Shown piece by piece: positions 37,101 to 45,307 of a stretch of DNA of 64,000 nt. A model generated the notes under the pieces. It made no database searches, had not been told where the DNA came from, and saw only the letters and a list, made by a program, of their open reading frames with translations. Every line of letters begins with the position of its first letter. Positions within the stretch are counted from its first letter, which is position 1. Source of the stretch: Actinoplanes sp. DH11 (GTDB lineage Bacteria; Actinomycetota; Actinomycetes; Mycobacteriales; Micromonosporaceae). A program made the position numbers and the translations under genes. The stretch spans positions 1 to 64,000 of the forward strand of contig NZ_JAHWGU010000039.1 of the NCBI RefSeq assembly GCF_020873875.1, written 5' to 3'.

Positions 37101-40100
37101 TTCGGCGGGTACTCGGTGACCGAGCTGGGCGCCGCTCCGGGGAGCGAGGCGAAGTACACGTACGCCACCGGCCTGAACGACAAGGGGCAGATCTCGGCAT
37201 CCGTGACCCTCGGCGAGTCCTCCGGGCCGGCCAACGACCAGCTTTCCCGCGCGGTTCGCTGGGAGGGCGGCAAATTCACCGAGCTGCCCTGCGAGGACGG
37301 CGTCAGCCGGTGCAACTCCTACGGGTCCGGCATCAACGAGGCCGGTGACGTGGTGGGCTCGTCCTCGACCACTCGCGGAGACCACGCGACCGTCTGGTCG
37401 AAGGGCACCGTCAAGGATCTGCACACCGCCGCCATGCAGAGCAGCGACAGTTCCGGCAGCGCCATCAACGACAACGGTCAGGTCGTCGGATCGGCGACCC
37501 GGTACAACGCCCGGTTCTCCGAAACGGTCGTCTGGTCGAACGGAGGCTTCCGGCGTCCCCCCGAGTCGCCGCAGTTCATGGCCAGGGGAAACGGAAGCAT
37601 CAACGGCAAGGGAACCGTGCCCGGTGGCTATGTCACCGCCTCGAACATCGTCGACGGACCGTACGAGTGGATGCCCGCCGTGTATGAGAACGGCCAGATG
37701 ACGAAGCTGCCGGTTCCCGAGTGCGAATCCGAGTTCGAGCACGGCACCGCGGACGACATCAACCATCGCGGCGACATCGTCGGCAGCTACGACTGCTCGT
37801 CGGACGCCGAGATATGGGACCACGCCTACCTCTGGAAGGACGGCGAGCGCACGGATCTCGGCGCCGGCGCGGCCAAGTTGATCAACAACTCCGGCATGGT
37901 CGCGGGCCTCAGTGTCGTCGGCAAGGAGTACAAGCCGGCGCTCTGGCTCGACGGCACTCGGTACCAGCTGTCCGACCTGCTCAGCCGGCCGATTTGCGCC
38001 GGCCCACTGGCGGACGGCCCGTGTATCACGGTCGAGCAGATCGTCGACATGAACTCCTCGGGCGAGATAGTGGTCCAAGGCGAGACCAGGGAGGGGCGCA
38101 TCAACGGTCAGCGCGTCTCAGAGCACCGCTCGTTCCTGCTCCGCCCGACCTCGGAGAGCGCGGACCTGCGGGTCAGCCAGGCGGTGTCGTCCCTGACGCC
38201 GGCACCAGGCCAGCCGGTGACGTGGACGACGACGGTGACCAACCTCGGTCCCGGCGCGGCCACCGGCGTGCGCGCCGACGTCACCGTGCCCTCCCGGGCC
38301 CCGATCCAGGACTGCGAGACCACCCGGGGCGCCTGCAAGAAGACCGGCGACGTGGCTCGGACAACCATCTCCACCCTGCCGGCCGGCGCCACGGCGACCA
38401 TCACGGTCACCGGCCGGGTCGACGCCAAGCTGGCGGAGAACGAGCAACTGACCAGCTCGGCCACGGTGCTCAGCCTCGCCGTGCCGGACCCGGAGCACGC
38501 GAACAACACGGCGTCCACGACGTCGGTCGTGCACAACGTCCTGGACCGCAAGGAGATCGCCTTCGCCGACCCGGTACGGGTCAACGCCTCCAGTTACGAG
38601 GTGCCGGTGACCCTCACCAACCGGCTGTCCACGCCGATGAAGCTGCTCGCGATCGGGACGACGGGCCCGTTCCGGCAGACGAACTCTTGCCCGGTCGAAC
38701 TGCAGCCGGGCGAGAAGTGCGCGATCCAGGTCAGCTTCGCGCCGACCGAGATCGGGCCGGCCACCGGTCAACTGCGAATCAGCACCGAGGAGGGCGCGCC
38801 GCCGACGTTCACGGTGTCGCTGTCCGGTAGGGGCATCGAGTCCAACCACCCGCCGGTGCCGAAGGACCCGGAGGAATGGCAGCAGGGAGTGGTCGGCAAG
38901 CCGATCGTCGTGGAGATTCCGTTCACCGACGGCGACACCGGCGACACGCACACCGTCGTCGCGGACTGGGCGGACGGCGGAAAGGGGCAGACCGAGCTGA
39001 TCCAGAAATCCGGTGGCGGCACGATCCGGGTCAGCCGGACCTTCGAGGAGGCGGGCGAGTACTCCGTGTTCCTCACGCTCAAGGACTCGAAGGGCGACAC
39101 CGCCTACACGTCGATCGGTTACCTGATCGCGCCGGGTGGGGCCGACGCGGCCCCGGAGATCGCGGCCGGACCGGACGCCGAACTGACCGCCGGTGAACGG
39201 TTCCAGCGGACCGTCACCTTCACCGACCCGACCTCCACGTCGTGGAAGGCCACCGTCGACCACGGCGACGGAACCGTGCGGAGTCTGGACCTCGACGCGC
39301 AGGAGCTGGCCCTGGACCACACCTGGGCGAAGCCCGGCGCCTACCCGGTGACGATCACCGTCACCGACGACGGCGGCCTGTCCGCGACGGCCCGGTTCAC
39401 CGTCACGGTGACGCCGGCGCAGACCCCGAACACGGCCCCCGCGGTCGAGTTCAGCGGTCCGGCCTCGCTCACCGAGGGCGGCACCTGGATCGCGAAGGGC
39501 ACCGTCGTCGACCCGGACGCCGACACCTGGTCGGTCACCGCCGACTTCGGTGACGGCAGCGGTCCGCAGCCGGTGCGGCTCGACGGCAAGTCGTTCGACC
39601 TGAGCCACGTCTTCACCGACGACGGCGCCCGCACCGTCGAGGTCCGGGTCACCGACGACAAGGGCGGCAACGCCGCCGGCACCCGGCAGGTGAAGGTGGC
39701 GAACGCGGCTCCGGCCGTCACGCTGACGGCGCCGGCCGCCGGTGCGGTGGTCGCGGTCGGTGGCACGGTGCGGCTCGAGGCGGCGTTCACGGACGCCGGC
39801 GTCGCGGACACGCACACCGCGACGTGGGAGATCGGCGGGAAGACGTACGACAGTGGCCTTGCCGGCAGTGGTGGCAGCGGCGTCGTGAGCCTGCCGCACG
39901 TGTTCACGAAGGCCGGCCGCTACCCCGTCTCGGTCACCGTCTCCGACGACGACGGCGGACGCGGAACGGCCGGGAAGATCGGCGAGCAGAAGGCGTACGT
40001 GCTGGTCCACGACCCGGCATCCGCGATCGTGGGCGCCGGTGTGACGGCCTCACCGAAGGGTTCCTGCACGCTCGGCGCGTTCTGCGGGCAGGCCTCCGCG

Positions 40101-40427
40101 GCGACGTTCGCCCTGCACGCGGCGTACCCGCGGAAGGCCACCGCACCCGTCGGTGAGCTGCGCTGGACGGCGGCCGGGTTCGACCTGCGCAGCAGCTCGT
40201 TCACCGTGCTGGCCGCCGCGGACGGCACCGCGGTCCTGCGCGGCGCCGGCCGGGCGAACGGGTCGGACGTGACCTTCGAGGTCACCGCCACCGACTCGGG
40301 CCGTCCGCTCGACCGCACCGACTCGGTACGTCTGGTGGTCACCTCCCGCACCGGTCAGGTGATCTACGACAACGAGCGGGACGGCACCCCGAACCCGGTG
40401 CTCGGGGTGGTCCGGATCAGCGACTGA
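34101..40427 (+). CDS. Giant secreted multidomain lipase-like protein
   Basis: A 2108-residue exported protein. I start at TTG 34101 with GGAG six bases upstream; a GTG at 34068 lacks one. After the signal peptide come HAF-type repeats (about 66-350; INxxGQVAG pattern), an alpha/beta-hydrolase domain (about 475-710) with THGY, the nucleophile Ser565 in AHSMGG, QLGTPNMGS and a late DG/H region, a beta-rich stretch, a second HAF-repeat set (about 1027-1287), a DUF11-type domain (about 1352-1483), a choice-of-anchor-D-like Ig module (about 1487-1577) and three or four PKD-like domains to the end. Triacylglycerol lipase is the nearest enzyme family; the substrate is not certain. No anchor is visible, so it is likely free or wall-associated. 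Confidence 0.82.
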   Translation: MSAKLARRRFHRFAGLPVLIALSAAAIVALPASPAVAAETPPSPSGPKLVDLGPLGIPGRGVGRVSDINNKGQVAGVVWTDSGPHATILEYGARTDLQGDLPAGATSSEAVGINDAGLVTGRVGGVGKENQSFRWKGGKAELIDPRMARAVNEKGQIAGDAWVLEPDGEILDISAFKNQYTEVAAINKGGVVVGVADTTPEGGLDAPFAFRTVPGQPIDLKRDLLKYVGRTLARDVNDRGQVAGYGTDLNGGYVPLIWDAGTPVAPPAPLGGTAAGINNAGTAVGMIRVPGGQHAAMFENGGTTDLNTLIPADSGWTLTDARAINDRGQIAGVGRPAGAEVDHAFLLDLTPQGPTVESLTLETRSYPSTEWKPVDAGGTIDGNRVRITVRTRNPNDYFLFSKLRLSESVSGKELPGGTRDVVLGPKETVTEQIEWDTAGYAWDEGAKPASDRTVVAQLMTGDTVRDGKSAPILIQPKPAILTHGYKSNAASSWGAYQPILTKGHPLLKGYAVGDGQATGTMNTGSESAPYAGTFTIRQNAQQQAQYIEGVRRKTGAEHVDIVAHSMGGLISRQYIQTEMPASTDEKPVVNRLIQLGTPNMGSPCADTLMDLPMLPVVGLPAIPIPLLPATLQLTPRYVNEVFNTQITDLKGVVVSNMVGHGITVPCFPFPDGDIVVPVKSAQFTYQDIPYTDTMHTEMTESAKDFEDYVKPRLASLSTAEPRQKRSAAAASDADSGSVNSFAAPAAEVSPGATETLNLDVPEGTAFGVTGALPPTVGVTLRKPDGTVAASWAPNSDQAKQPIQSLAVEKHVAGGWTVEVTNTGTEKTRVALAAWVAGNDVKVSAEAEADDAGRVTLTAKVSRPGGTVTAIVTDEKGVGKAVEMTDEKGDGTFRAVTEALADGGYAVTVRAETTAGLRVTHTSVQVQRPDTREFRLEVTPQPGGTVSIDPQQDVYRVGTKVTLTPKAEGPRMPIGWTVNGVAKPAGKLTLTMDRDHEVVAKFGGYSVTELGAAPGSEAKYTYATGLNDKGQISASVTLGESSGPANDQLSRAVRWEGGKFTELPCEDGVSRCNSYGSGINEAGDVVGSSSTTRGDHATVWSKGTVKDLHTAAMQSSDSSGSAINDNGQVVGSATRYNARFSETVVWSNGGFRRPPESPQFMARGNGSINGKGTVPGGYVTASNIVDGPYEWMPAVYENGQMTKLPVPECESEFEHGTADDINHRGDIVGSYDCSSDAEIWDHAYLWKDGERTDLGAGAAKLINNSGMVAGLSVVGKEYKPALWLDGTRYQLSDLLSRPICAGPLADGPCITVEQIVDMNSSGEIVVQGETREGRINGQRVSEHRSFLLRPTSESADLRVSQAVSSLTPAPGQPVTWTTTVTNLGPGAATGVRADVTVPSRAPIQDCETTRGACKKTGDVARTTISTLPAGATATITVTGRVDAKLAENEQLTSSATVLSLAVPDPEHANNTASTTSVVHNVLDRKEIAFADPVRVNASSYEVPVTLTNRLSTPMKLLAIGTTGPFRQTNSCPVELQPGEKCAIQVSFAPTEIGPATGQLRISTEEGAPPTFTVSLSGRGIESNHPPVPKDPEEWQQGVVGKPIVVEIPFTDGDTGDTHTVVADWADGGKGQTELIQKSGGGTIRVSRTFEEAGEYSVFLTLKDSKGDTAYTSIGYLIAPGGADAAPEIAAGPDAELTAGERFQRTVTFTDPTSTSWKATVDHGDGTVRSLDLDAQELALDHTWAKPGAYPVTITVTDDGGLSATARFTVTVTPAQTPNTAPAVEFSGPASLTEGGTWIAKGTVVDPDADTWSVTADFGDGSGPQPVRLDGKSFDLSHVFTDDGARTVEVRVTDDKGGNAAGTRQVKVANAAPAVTLTAPAAGAVVAVGGTVRLEAAFTDAGVADTHTATWEIGGKTYDSGLAGSGGSGVVSLPHVFTKAGRYPVSVTVSDDDGGRGTAGKIGEQKAYVLVHDPASAIVGAGVTASPKGSCTLGAFCGQASAATFALHAAYPRKATAPVGELRWTAAGFDLRSSSFTVLAAADGTAVLRGAGRANGSDVTFEVTATDSGRPLDRTDSVRLVVTSRTGQVIYDNERDGTPNPVLGVVRISD

Positions 40428-40443
40428 GTCGACTGAGACAGTG

Positions 40444-40479
40444 GAAGGGCCCGTCTCCGACGTCGGAGGCGGGCCCTTC
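40444..40479. terminator. Bidirectional hairpin terminator
   Basis: GAAGGGCCCG at 40444 pairs with CGGGCCCTTC at 40470-40479, with CTCCGA/TCGGAG continuing the stem around a two-base loop. It lies between the convergent lipase and GH16 genes and can end both transcripts. Confidence 0.75.
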
Positions 40480-40504
40480 GCGCTGTGCCGGTACTACTTC
40501 CCCG

Positions 40505-41881
40505 TCAGATCTTTCCCCAGATCTGGTTGGCGGTGCCGGCGCAGTCCCACAGCTGCAGCGCGGCGCCGTTGCTGCCGACCCAGTCCTTGATGTCCACGCA
40601 CCGGCCGGACGAGACGTTGACCAGGGTCCGGGCGGAGGTGAGGGTGAACCGCTGCACCGGGTTGGCGTTGCAGTCGGCCAGCTGGATCGGCGTGCCGCCG
40701 GTGAGGGCACCCCCGGCCGGGTCCATGCACTTGCCCATCGCGCGCACGGTGCCGTCCGCCGCGAACGTCCATTTCTGCGCGTCGGTGCCGTTGCAGTCCC
40801 ACGTCTGCAGGCGTACGCCCGCGTTTGCCTGTGCGTTCGGGATGTCGATGCAGCGGCCGCTGAAGTTGGACTGCAGCATCGTCGCGCCGGAGGCGGGCGG
40901 CGTGGTCGGCGGCGTCGTCGGCGGGTTGGTGCCGGGCGGCACGCCGGGGTCGCAGTCGTTGGTGGTGACGACACTGTCGGCGTGCGTGGTGTTCCCGGAC
41001 CGGTAACCGTTGATCGCCGCGGCTGCCTGCGCCGGGCTCAGCACCTGCTTCTTCGCGTGGTAGACGTAGTCGACCGACTGGAGGTAGGTGCTGGCGCCGC
41101 CACCGGTGTGCCCGGCCAGGTCGATGAACCACTGGTTGAAGTCGATCGACATGTTCTGGCGCGGGTAGACCTTGCCGGAGTGGTCGCCGACGAGCGTGCC
41201 GTCGATGTAGTACTTCACGTGCCCGCCGGAGACGGTCGCCATGACGTCGTGCCAGCCGTTCAGGCTGCGGGACTGCTGACTGTGCTGGTTGTCGGCGTAC
41301 CAGGGATCGGCGACGTAGGTGTACCAGGTGGTCTGGTAGTTGACCGGGCCCGGGTCGCCCCAGCCACCGTTGGGCAGGTACTCGGAGAAGTCCATCTCGG
41401 AGTACATCGGGTCGCGCGGGGCGGCCAGCGGGGAGATCGTGTAGAAGGTCTGGTTCACGTGGTCGCCGTCCGGGCCGCTGACCGGGGCGTCGGCGAACTT
41501 GATCCGGGCGAGGTAGGTGCCCTCGAAGAAGCGGCGGTTGCTCTGCGAGAACTCGGCGTGCGACGTGCCGCCCGCGGTGCCGTCGGTGACCGCTCTCAGC
41601 TGGGCGACCTTCTGCCCGTCGACGGTCGGGAACGAGACGTTGTCGGCGAGCCAGCGCGCACCTGCCACGCCCGGGCCGCCGGCGTTGCTCCGGATGCTCC
41701 AGCCACGCTGGCCCAGCGCCGCGTCGGTGCGGGACGCGTAGTTGAAGTCGTCGAAGAGGACACCGCAGCCGACGGCGGCACTGCTCTGCGGGGCGGCGGC
41801 CACACCGATGCCGGTGAAGGTGGCGACGGTCGCGGCGAGGGTCGTACCAATGGCGATCTTGCGGGTTCTTGTAAGTCCCAT
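40505..41881 (-). CDS. Secreted GH16-like glycosidase with ricin-type lectin domain
   Basis: A 458-residue exported enzyme. Signal peptide to about residue 37 (ending SSAA). The catalytic domain (about 40-275) is a jelly roll with the GH16 pattern SEMDFSEY (E-x-D-x-x-E), which carries the nucleophile and acid/base glutamates. After a Thr/Pro linker, residues about 330-458 form a ricin B-type beta-trefoil (CBM13) with QxW repeats (RLQTWDC, ALQLWDC). GH16 enzymes cut beta-glucans, agar, carrageenan or related polymers; specificity is open. I start at ATG 41881 with GGAG upstream. It is divergent from a GntR regulator gene and has a GAAACTTTC palindrome in its promoter. Confidence 0.82.
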   Translation of the reverse strand: MGLTRTRKIAIGTTLAATVATFTGIGVAAAPQSSAAVGCGVLFDDFNYASRTDAALGQRGWSIRSNAGGPGVAGARWLADNVSFPTVDGQKVAQLRAVTDGTAGGTSHAEFSQSNRRFFEGTYLARIKFADAPVSGPDGDHVNQTFYTISPLAAPRDPMYSEMDFSEYLPNGGWGDPGPVNYQTTWYTYVADPWYADNQHSQQSRSLNGWHDVMATVSGGHVKYYIDGTLVGDHSGKVYPRQNMSIDFNQWFIDLAGHTGGGASTYLQSVDYVYHAKKQVLSPAQAAAAINGYRSGNTTHADSVVTTNDCDPGVPPGTNPPTTPPTTPPASGATMLQSNFSGRCIDIPNAQANAGVRLQTWDCNGTDAQKWTFAADGTVRAMGKCMDPAGGALTGGTPIQLADCNANPVQRFTLTSARTLVNVSSGRCVDIKDWVGSNGAALQLWDCAGTANQIWGKI

Positions 41882-41966
41882 GGGGGTGGGCTCCTTGACC
41901 AGTGGTATGGAATTGGACCGCCCGGTCACCGTCGTGCATCGCAGCGGCCGACGTCAATACCATTCG

Positions 41967-41981
41967 GGAAAGTTTCTTTCC
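41967..41981 (-). promoter_or_regulatory. GAAACTTTC-type palindrome before the glycosidase
   Basis: GGAAAG-TTT-CTTTCC on the + strand, containing GAAACTTTC on the minus strand, lies 86-100 bases upstream of the glycosidase ATG. Short palindromes of this type are found before polysaccharide-degrading genes of actinomycetes, where they act in sugar-dependent repression. Confidence 0.5.
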
Positions 41982-42044
41982 AGTGTCCGGATCGCTGCTC
42001 GCGGGCCTCATCAGGGTCGACAGGACGGGCACCGGACGGAACAC

Positions 42045-42067
42045 TGTCCACGGCAGACCAGTGGACA
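42045..42067. promoter_or_regulatory. Inverted repeat before the second GntR gene
   Basis: TGTCCAC (42045-42051) and GTGGACA (42061-42067) form a perfect 7-bp inverted repeat with a nine-base spacer, 59 bases before the regulator ATG. The motif GACCAGTGG within it (42056-42064) recurs at 41897-41905, just upstream of the glycosidase start, so one regulator could act at both promoters. Confidence 0.45.
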
Positions 42068-42125
42068 ACTTCTGGCAGACGCGCGGGCCTGCGCCGCGCG
42101 GCATCCGAGAGGCGATGGGGACGCT

Positions 42126-42830
42126 ATGCGGCGCGCTGAGGTACGGGACAGACTGCGCGAGCTGATCGACGCACGCGCCCCCGGTGACCCCATGCCGTCG
42201 GAGCGCTCCCTCTCCGAACACCTCGGCGCCTCCCGCCCCACGGTCCGAGCCGCCATCGACGACCTGGCAAGCAACGGCCTGCTGGTCAGACAGCACGGAC
42301 GGGGCACGTTCACCAGCCCTCACAAGATCACGCAAGAGGTGCCGTCCGCGTCCGACCGGCCCGTCCCACCGGCCGACGGCGACTGGACCAGCGAGGTGCT
42401 CGAATTCCGCACCGAACCGGCGGGCGCCCGGCTGGGCCGGCGGTTCGAACTCTCCCCCGGCGACGACCTGCTCCACGTCCGGCGCCGGCGCATCGTCGAC
42501 GGCGGCCCGATGGCCCTGGAGTCGATCCGGCTGCCCGCCGCCCTGGTCACCGGCATCACCGCCGAGGACTTCGTGGCCGGTTCGCTCTACCGCCTGCTGC
42601 GCGAGCGCTACCGGGTGACCGCGACGGACGCCGTGCAGACCATCGAGCCGACGGTCACCGACATCGAGGAGGCGCAACTGCTGGGCGTGCCGTTGCACTC
42701 GCCGGCCCTGCTCTTCGAGCGGACCACCCGGGACGACGCCGGCCGGGTCGTCGAGTTCACCAGGTCGATCTACCGCGGCGACCGCTACCGGATCACCAGC
42801 CGCCTCACGCTGGGCCCCGACTCCGGCTGA
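42126..42830 (+). CDS. GntR-family (UTRA) transcriptional regulator
   Basis: A 234-residue repressor with an N-terminal winged helix-turn-helix (MPSERSLSEHLGASRPTVR, residues about 23-41, plus wing HGRGTF) and a UTRA effector domain (about 75-230) ending GDRYRITSRLTLG. DasR/NagR-like members bind amino-sugar phosphates. It is divergent from the GH16 glycosidase gene and probably controls it. The frame is open far upstream; I chose ATG 42126 because the helix-turn-helix begins about 20 residues later and GGGGACG precedes it. Confidence 0.85.
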   Translation: MRRAEVRDRLRELIDARAPGDPMPSERSLSEHLGASRPTVRAAIDDLASNGLLVRQHGRGTFTSPHKITQEVPSASDRPVPPADGDWTSEVLEFRTEPAGARLGRRFELSPGDDLLHVRRRRIVDGGPMALESIRLPAALVTGITAEDFVAGSLYRLLRERYRVTATDAVQTIEPTVTDIEEAQLLGVPLHSPALLFERTTRDDAGRVVEFTRSIYRGDRYRITSRLTLGPDSG

Positions 42831-42847
42831 ACAGCCCGGCCCGCTCG

Positions 42848-43579
42848 TCATCCACCGGGCCGGTCACCCCGGGCCGGCAACCACGCCGACGCGCGCCGCA
42901 CGATGTCGTCCGGCACCTCGTGGCCACCGCGGAACTCCTCGTAGGTGACGTCGTAACCGGACGTGCGCAACCGCGGCACCAGGCGCCGGCTGCACCTGTC
43001 GATCGGCAGCACGCGGTCGTCGTCGCCGTGCGAGATGAACACCCGGGGCGCGCCGTGCGTCACCATCGGCGCGGCGAAGCCCGGCGAGAACGCCAGGATG
43101 CTGTCGAACAGGTCGCCGTTGGTCAGGCCGAGCGACAACGCGTACGAGGCGCCGTCGGAGAAACCACCGACGCTCATCCGGTCGACCGGATAGCCGCCGA
43201 GTACCTCGGACAGCACCCGGTCGAGTCGCCGCACATCGGTGCCGAACCCCGCGGAGATGACGTCCCAGGTCGACCCGGCCGACTCCGGGGCCACGAGCAG
43301 CAGCCGGAGGCTGTCCGCGACCGGGAGCATCAGTTCCAGGCCCTGCCGGGCCGAGCCGCCGGCACCGTGCAGCAGGACCACCAGACGGTACGGCCCCGCG
43401 TCGACCGGCTCCGGCACATACGTGAGCGCGAGCAGGCCGCCGCCGGGCTCCGCGACAGCCGCCGGCCCGGTGCGGGTGGCGTGGTCGACGGGAGCGCTGA
43501 GACGTACGCTCAACCGGCCGTGGCGGGAGTTCTCCTCAGGTCCGCCGTGCGCCTGCCCCGGTTCCTCGATGATCGGCAC
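42848..43579 (-). CDS. Alpha/beta hydrolase (carboxylesterase/phospholipase-like)
   Basis: A 243-residue hydrolase. The oxyanion segment LLHGAGGS, the nucleophile elbow GFSDGAS, an acid in GDDDRVLP and His in GGHEVPDD make a complete catalytic triad. Order and length resemble the phospholipase/carboxylesterase and PHB-depolymerase-like group. There is no signal peptide, so it acts in the cytosol. It converges on the GntR gene with a 17-base gap and lies divergent from the decarboxylase gene. Confidence 0.8.
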   Translation of the reverse strand: MPIIEEPGQAHGGPEENSRHGRLSVRLSAPVDHATRTGPAAVAEPGGGLLALTYVPEPVDAGPYRLVVLLHGAGGSARQGLELMLPVADSLRLLLVAPESAGSTWDVISAGFGTDVRRLDRVLSEVLGGYPVDRMSVGGFSDGASYALSLGLTNGDLFDSILAFSPGFAAPMVTHGAPRVFISHGDDDRVLPIDRCSRRLVPRLRTSGYDVTYEEFRGGHEVPDDIVRRASAWLPARGDRPGG

Positions 43580-43764
43580 AGGCCCCTCCTCGAAAGCCGC
43601 CCGGGGCTCAGCCCGGCGTCTCGTCCGGCACCAGTGCCGCCCGCATACCCCCGGGCCGGCGTCTCATTCCCGGCAGATGGGGCGCTCCGGCCTCCGTACC
43701 GCCAAGGAGTATGCCCTTGTCATCCGGGTATGTCCTGGTGAGCAGCTATCGAGAGGGAGACAGC

Positions 43765-45231
43765 ATGGTCGACCATTCCCGCGTACCCGTGCTCGAAGCA
43801 TTGCAGGAGTTCCGCCGCCGCGGTGACGTCGTCTACGGACCTCCCGGGCACAAACAGGGGCGCGGCGCCGACCCCCGGGTGATCGACGTCCTCGGCGCCG
43901 GAGTGTTCGCCTCCGACGTGCTGTCACTCAACGGGCTCGACGACCGCCGCCAGTCCCAGGGCGTGCTGGAGCAGGCGCAAGAACTGATGGCCGACGCCGT
44001 CGGGGCCGAGCACGCGTTCTTCTCCACCTGCGGCAGTTCCCTGTCGGTCAAGACCGCGATGCTCGCCGTCGCCGGCCCCGGCGAGAAGCTGCTCGTCTCA
44101 CGCAACGCCCACAAGTCGGTCATCGCCGGGCTCATCATCAGCGGCGTCGAACCCGTCTGGGTGCACCCGCACTTCGACCCCGACTGGCAGGTGGCCCACC
44201 CGCCGGAGCCCGAGGACGTCCGTTCCGCGCTGCGCGCCCACCCCGACGCCAAGGGCATGCTGCTCATCACGCCCACCGACTGGGGATCGTGCGCGGACAT
44301 CGCCGGCGTGGCCCGGGTGTGCCACGAGCACGACATCCCACTGATCGTCGACGAGGCGTGGGGCGCCCACCTGCCGTTCCACCCGGACCTGCCGGCCTGG
44401 GGCATGGACGCCGGTGCGGACCTCGTCGTCACCAGCGTGCACAAGATGGGCGGCGCGATCGAGCAGTCGTCCGTCTTCCACCTGCGGGGCGGCCGCATCG
44501 ACCCGACCGTCCTCAAGCAGCGCGAGGACCTGCTCGGCACCACCAGTTCGTCGTCACTGGTGTACGCCACCCTCGACGGCTGGCGCCGGCACATGGTGGA
44601 ACACGGGGAAGAGCTGCTCGGTGGAGCGCTGCGACGCGCCGAGCGGATCCGCGCCGGTGTCACCGGTCTCGACGGGCTGCGGCTCATGGGACGCGAGGTC
44701 ATCGGTACCGGCGGCGCCGCCGACATCGATCCGCTACGGCTGACCATCGACGTACGCGGCTTGGGCATCAGCGGCTACCAGGCCGGCGACTGGTTACGTG
44801 CCGGCTGCCAGGTCGACGTCGGCTCCGCCGACCAGTGCCACGTCGGCGTCCAGATCAGTTACGCCGACGACGACGACACCGAGCGCCGGCTGCTCGACGG
44901 CCTGCGCAGCCTCGTCCGCGACGCCGGCCGGTTCGAGAACCAGCCGCAGGCGGACCTGCCCGCACCCCGGACCTTGGAACTGGAGAGCGTCATGTCTCCG
45001 CGGCAGGCGTTCTTCGGCCGCACCGAACAGGTACCCGTCGACGACGCCGCCGGCCGGATCGCCGCCGAGATGATCAGCCCGTACCCGCCCGGTGTACCGG
45101 TCCTCGTGCCCGGCGAACGCATCAACGAGGCCGCGCTCGACTACCTGACCACCGGGGTACGGGCCGGCATGCTCGTCCCGGACGCCGCCGACCCGGCCAT
45201 GAAGACCGTGCGCGTCGTCGCCGGCCACTGA
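43765..45231 (+). CDS. Orn/Lys/Arg decarboxylase-type PLP enzyme
   Basis: A 488-residue fold-type-I PLP enzyme of the group-III decarboxylase family. GPPGHKQG (residues 25-32), the STCGSS phosphate loop (87-92), DEAWGAH (196-202) and the Schiff-base Lys227 in TSVHKMGG are intact. Length matches the short actinobacterial and Bacillus-type (SpeA/Cad-like) enzymes that lack the N-terminal wing domain. The product is probably a polyamine or its precursor; arginine, lysine and ornithine cannot be told apart. GAGGGAG lies nine bases before ATG 43765. Confidence 0.88.
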   Translation: MVDHSRVPVLEALQEFRRRGDVVYGPPGHKQGRGADPRVIDVLGAGVFASDVLSLNGLDDRRQSQGVLEQAQELMADAVGAEHAFFSTCGSSLSVKTAMLAVAGPGEKLLVSRNAHKSVIAGLIISGVEPVWVHPHFDPDWQVAHPPEPEDVRSALRAHPDAKGMLLITPTDWGSCADIAGVARVCHEHDIPLIVDEAWGAHLPFHPDLPAWGMDAGADLVVTSVHKMGGAIEQSSVFHLRGGRIDPTVLKQREDLLGTTSSSSLVYATLDGWRRHMVEHGEELLGGALRRAERIRAGVTGLDGLRLMGREVIGTGGAADIDPLRLTIDVRGLGISGYQAGDWLRAGCQVDVGSADQCHVGVQISYADDDDTERRLLDGLRSLVRDAGRFENQPQADLPAPRTLELESVMSPRQAFFGRTEQVPVDDAAGRIAAEMISPYPPGVPVLVPGERINEAALDYLTTGVRAGMLVPDAADPAMKTVRVVAGH

Positions 45232-45235
45232 ATCC

Positions 45236-45301
45236 GCACTGCCGGCGCCTGCCGCCCCCTGAGCGCGCTGCCGACGCCTGCCGCCCCTGAGTGCGCTGCC
45301 G
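45236..45301. repeat. About 28-bp tandem repeat after the decarboxylase
   Basis: GCGCTGCCGACGCCTGCCGC and flanking CCCTGAG recur about two and one-third times (starts near 45236, 45265 and 45293) between the decarboxylase stop and the convergent lipoprotein gene. No stem or T tract is evident. Confidence 0.6.
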
Positions 45302-45307
45302 GACGCA

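Noticed and set aside
34197..38078. Very long minus-strand open frame opposite the lipase
   Set aside because: It is a codon-bias shadow: Arg/His/Gly/Val-rich with no domain, whereas the + strand has a signal peptide and clear domains.
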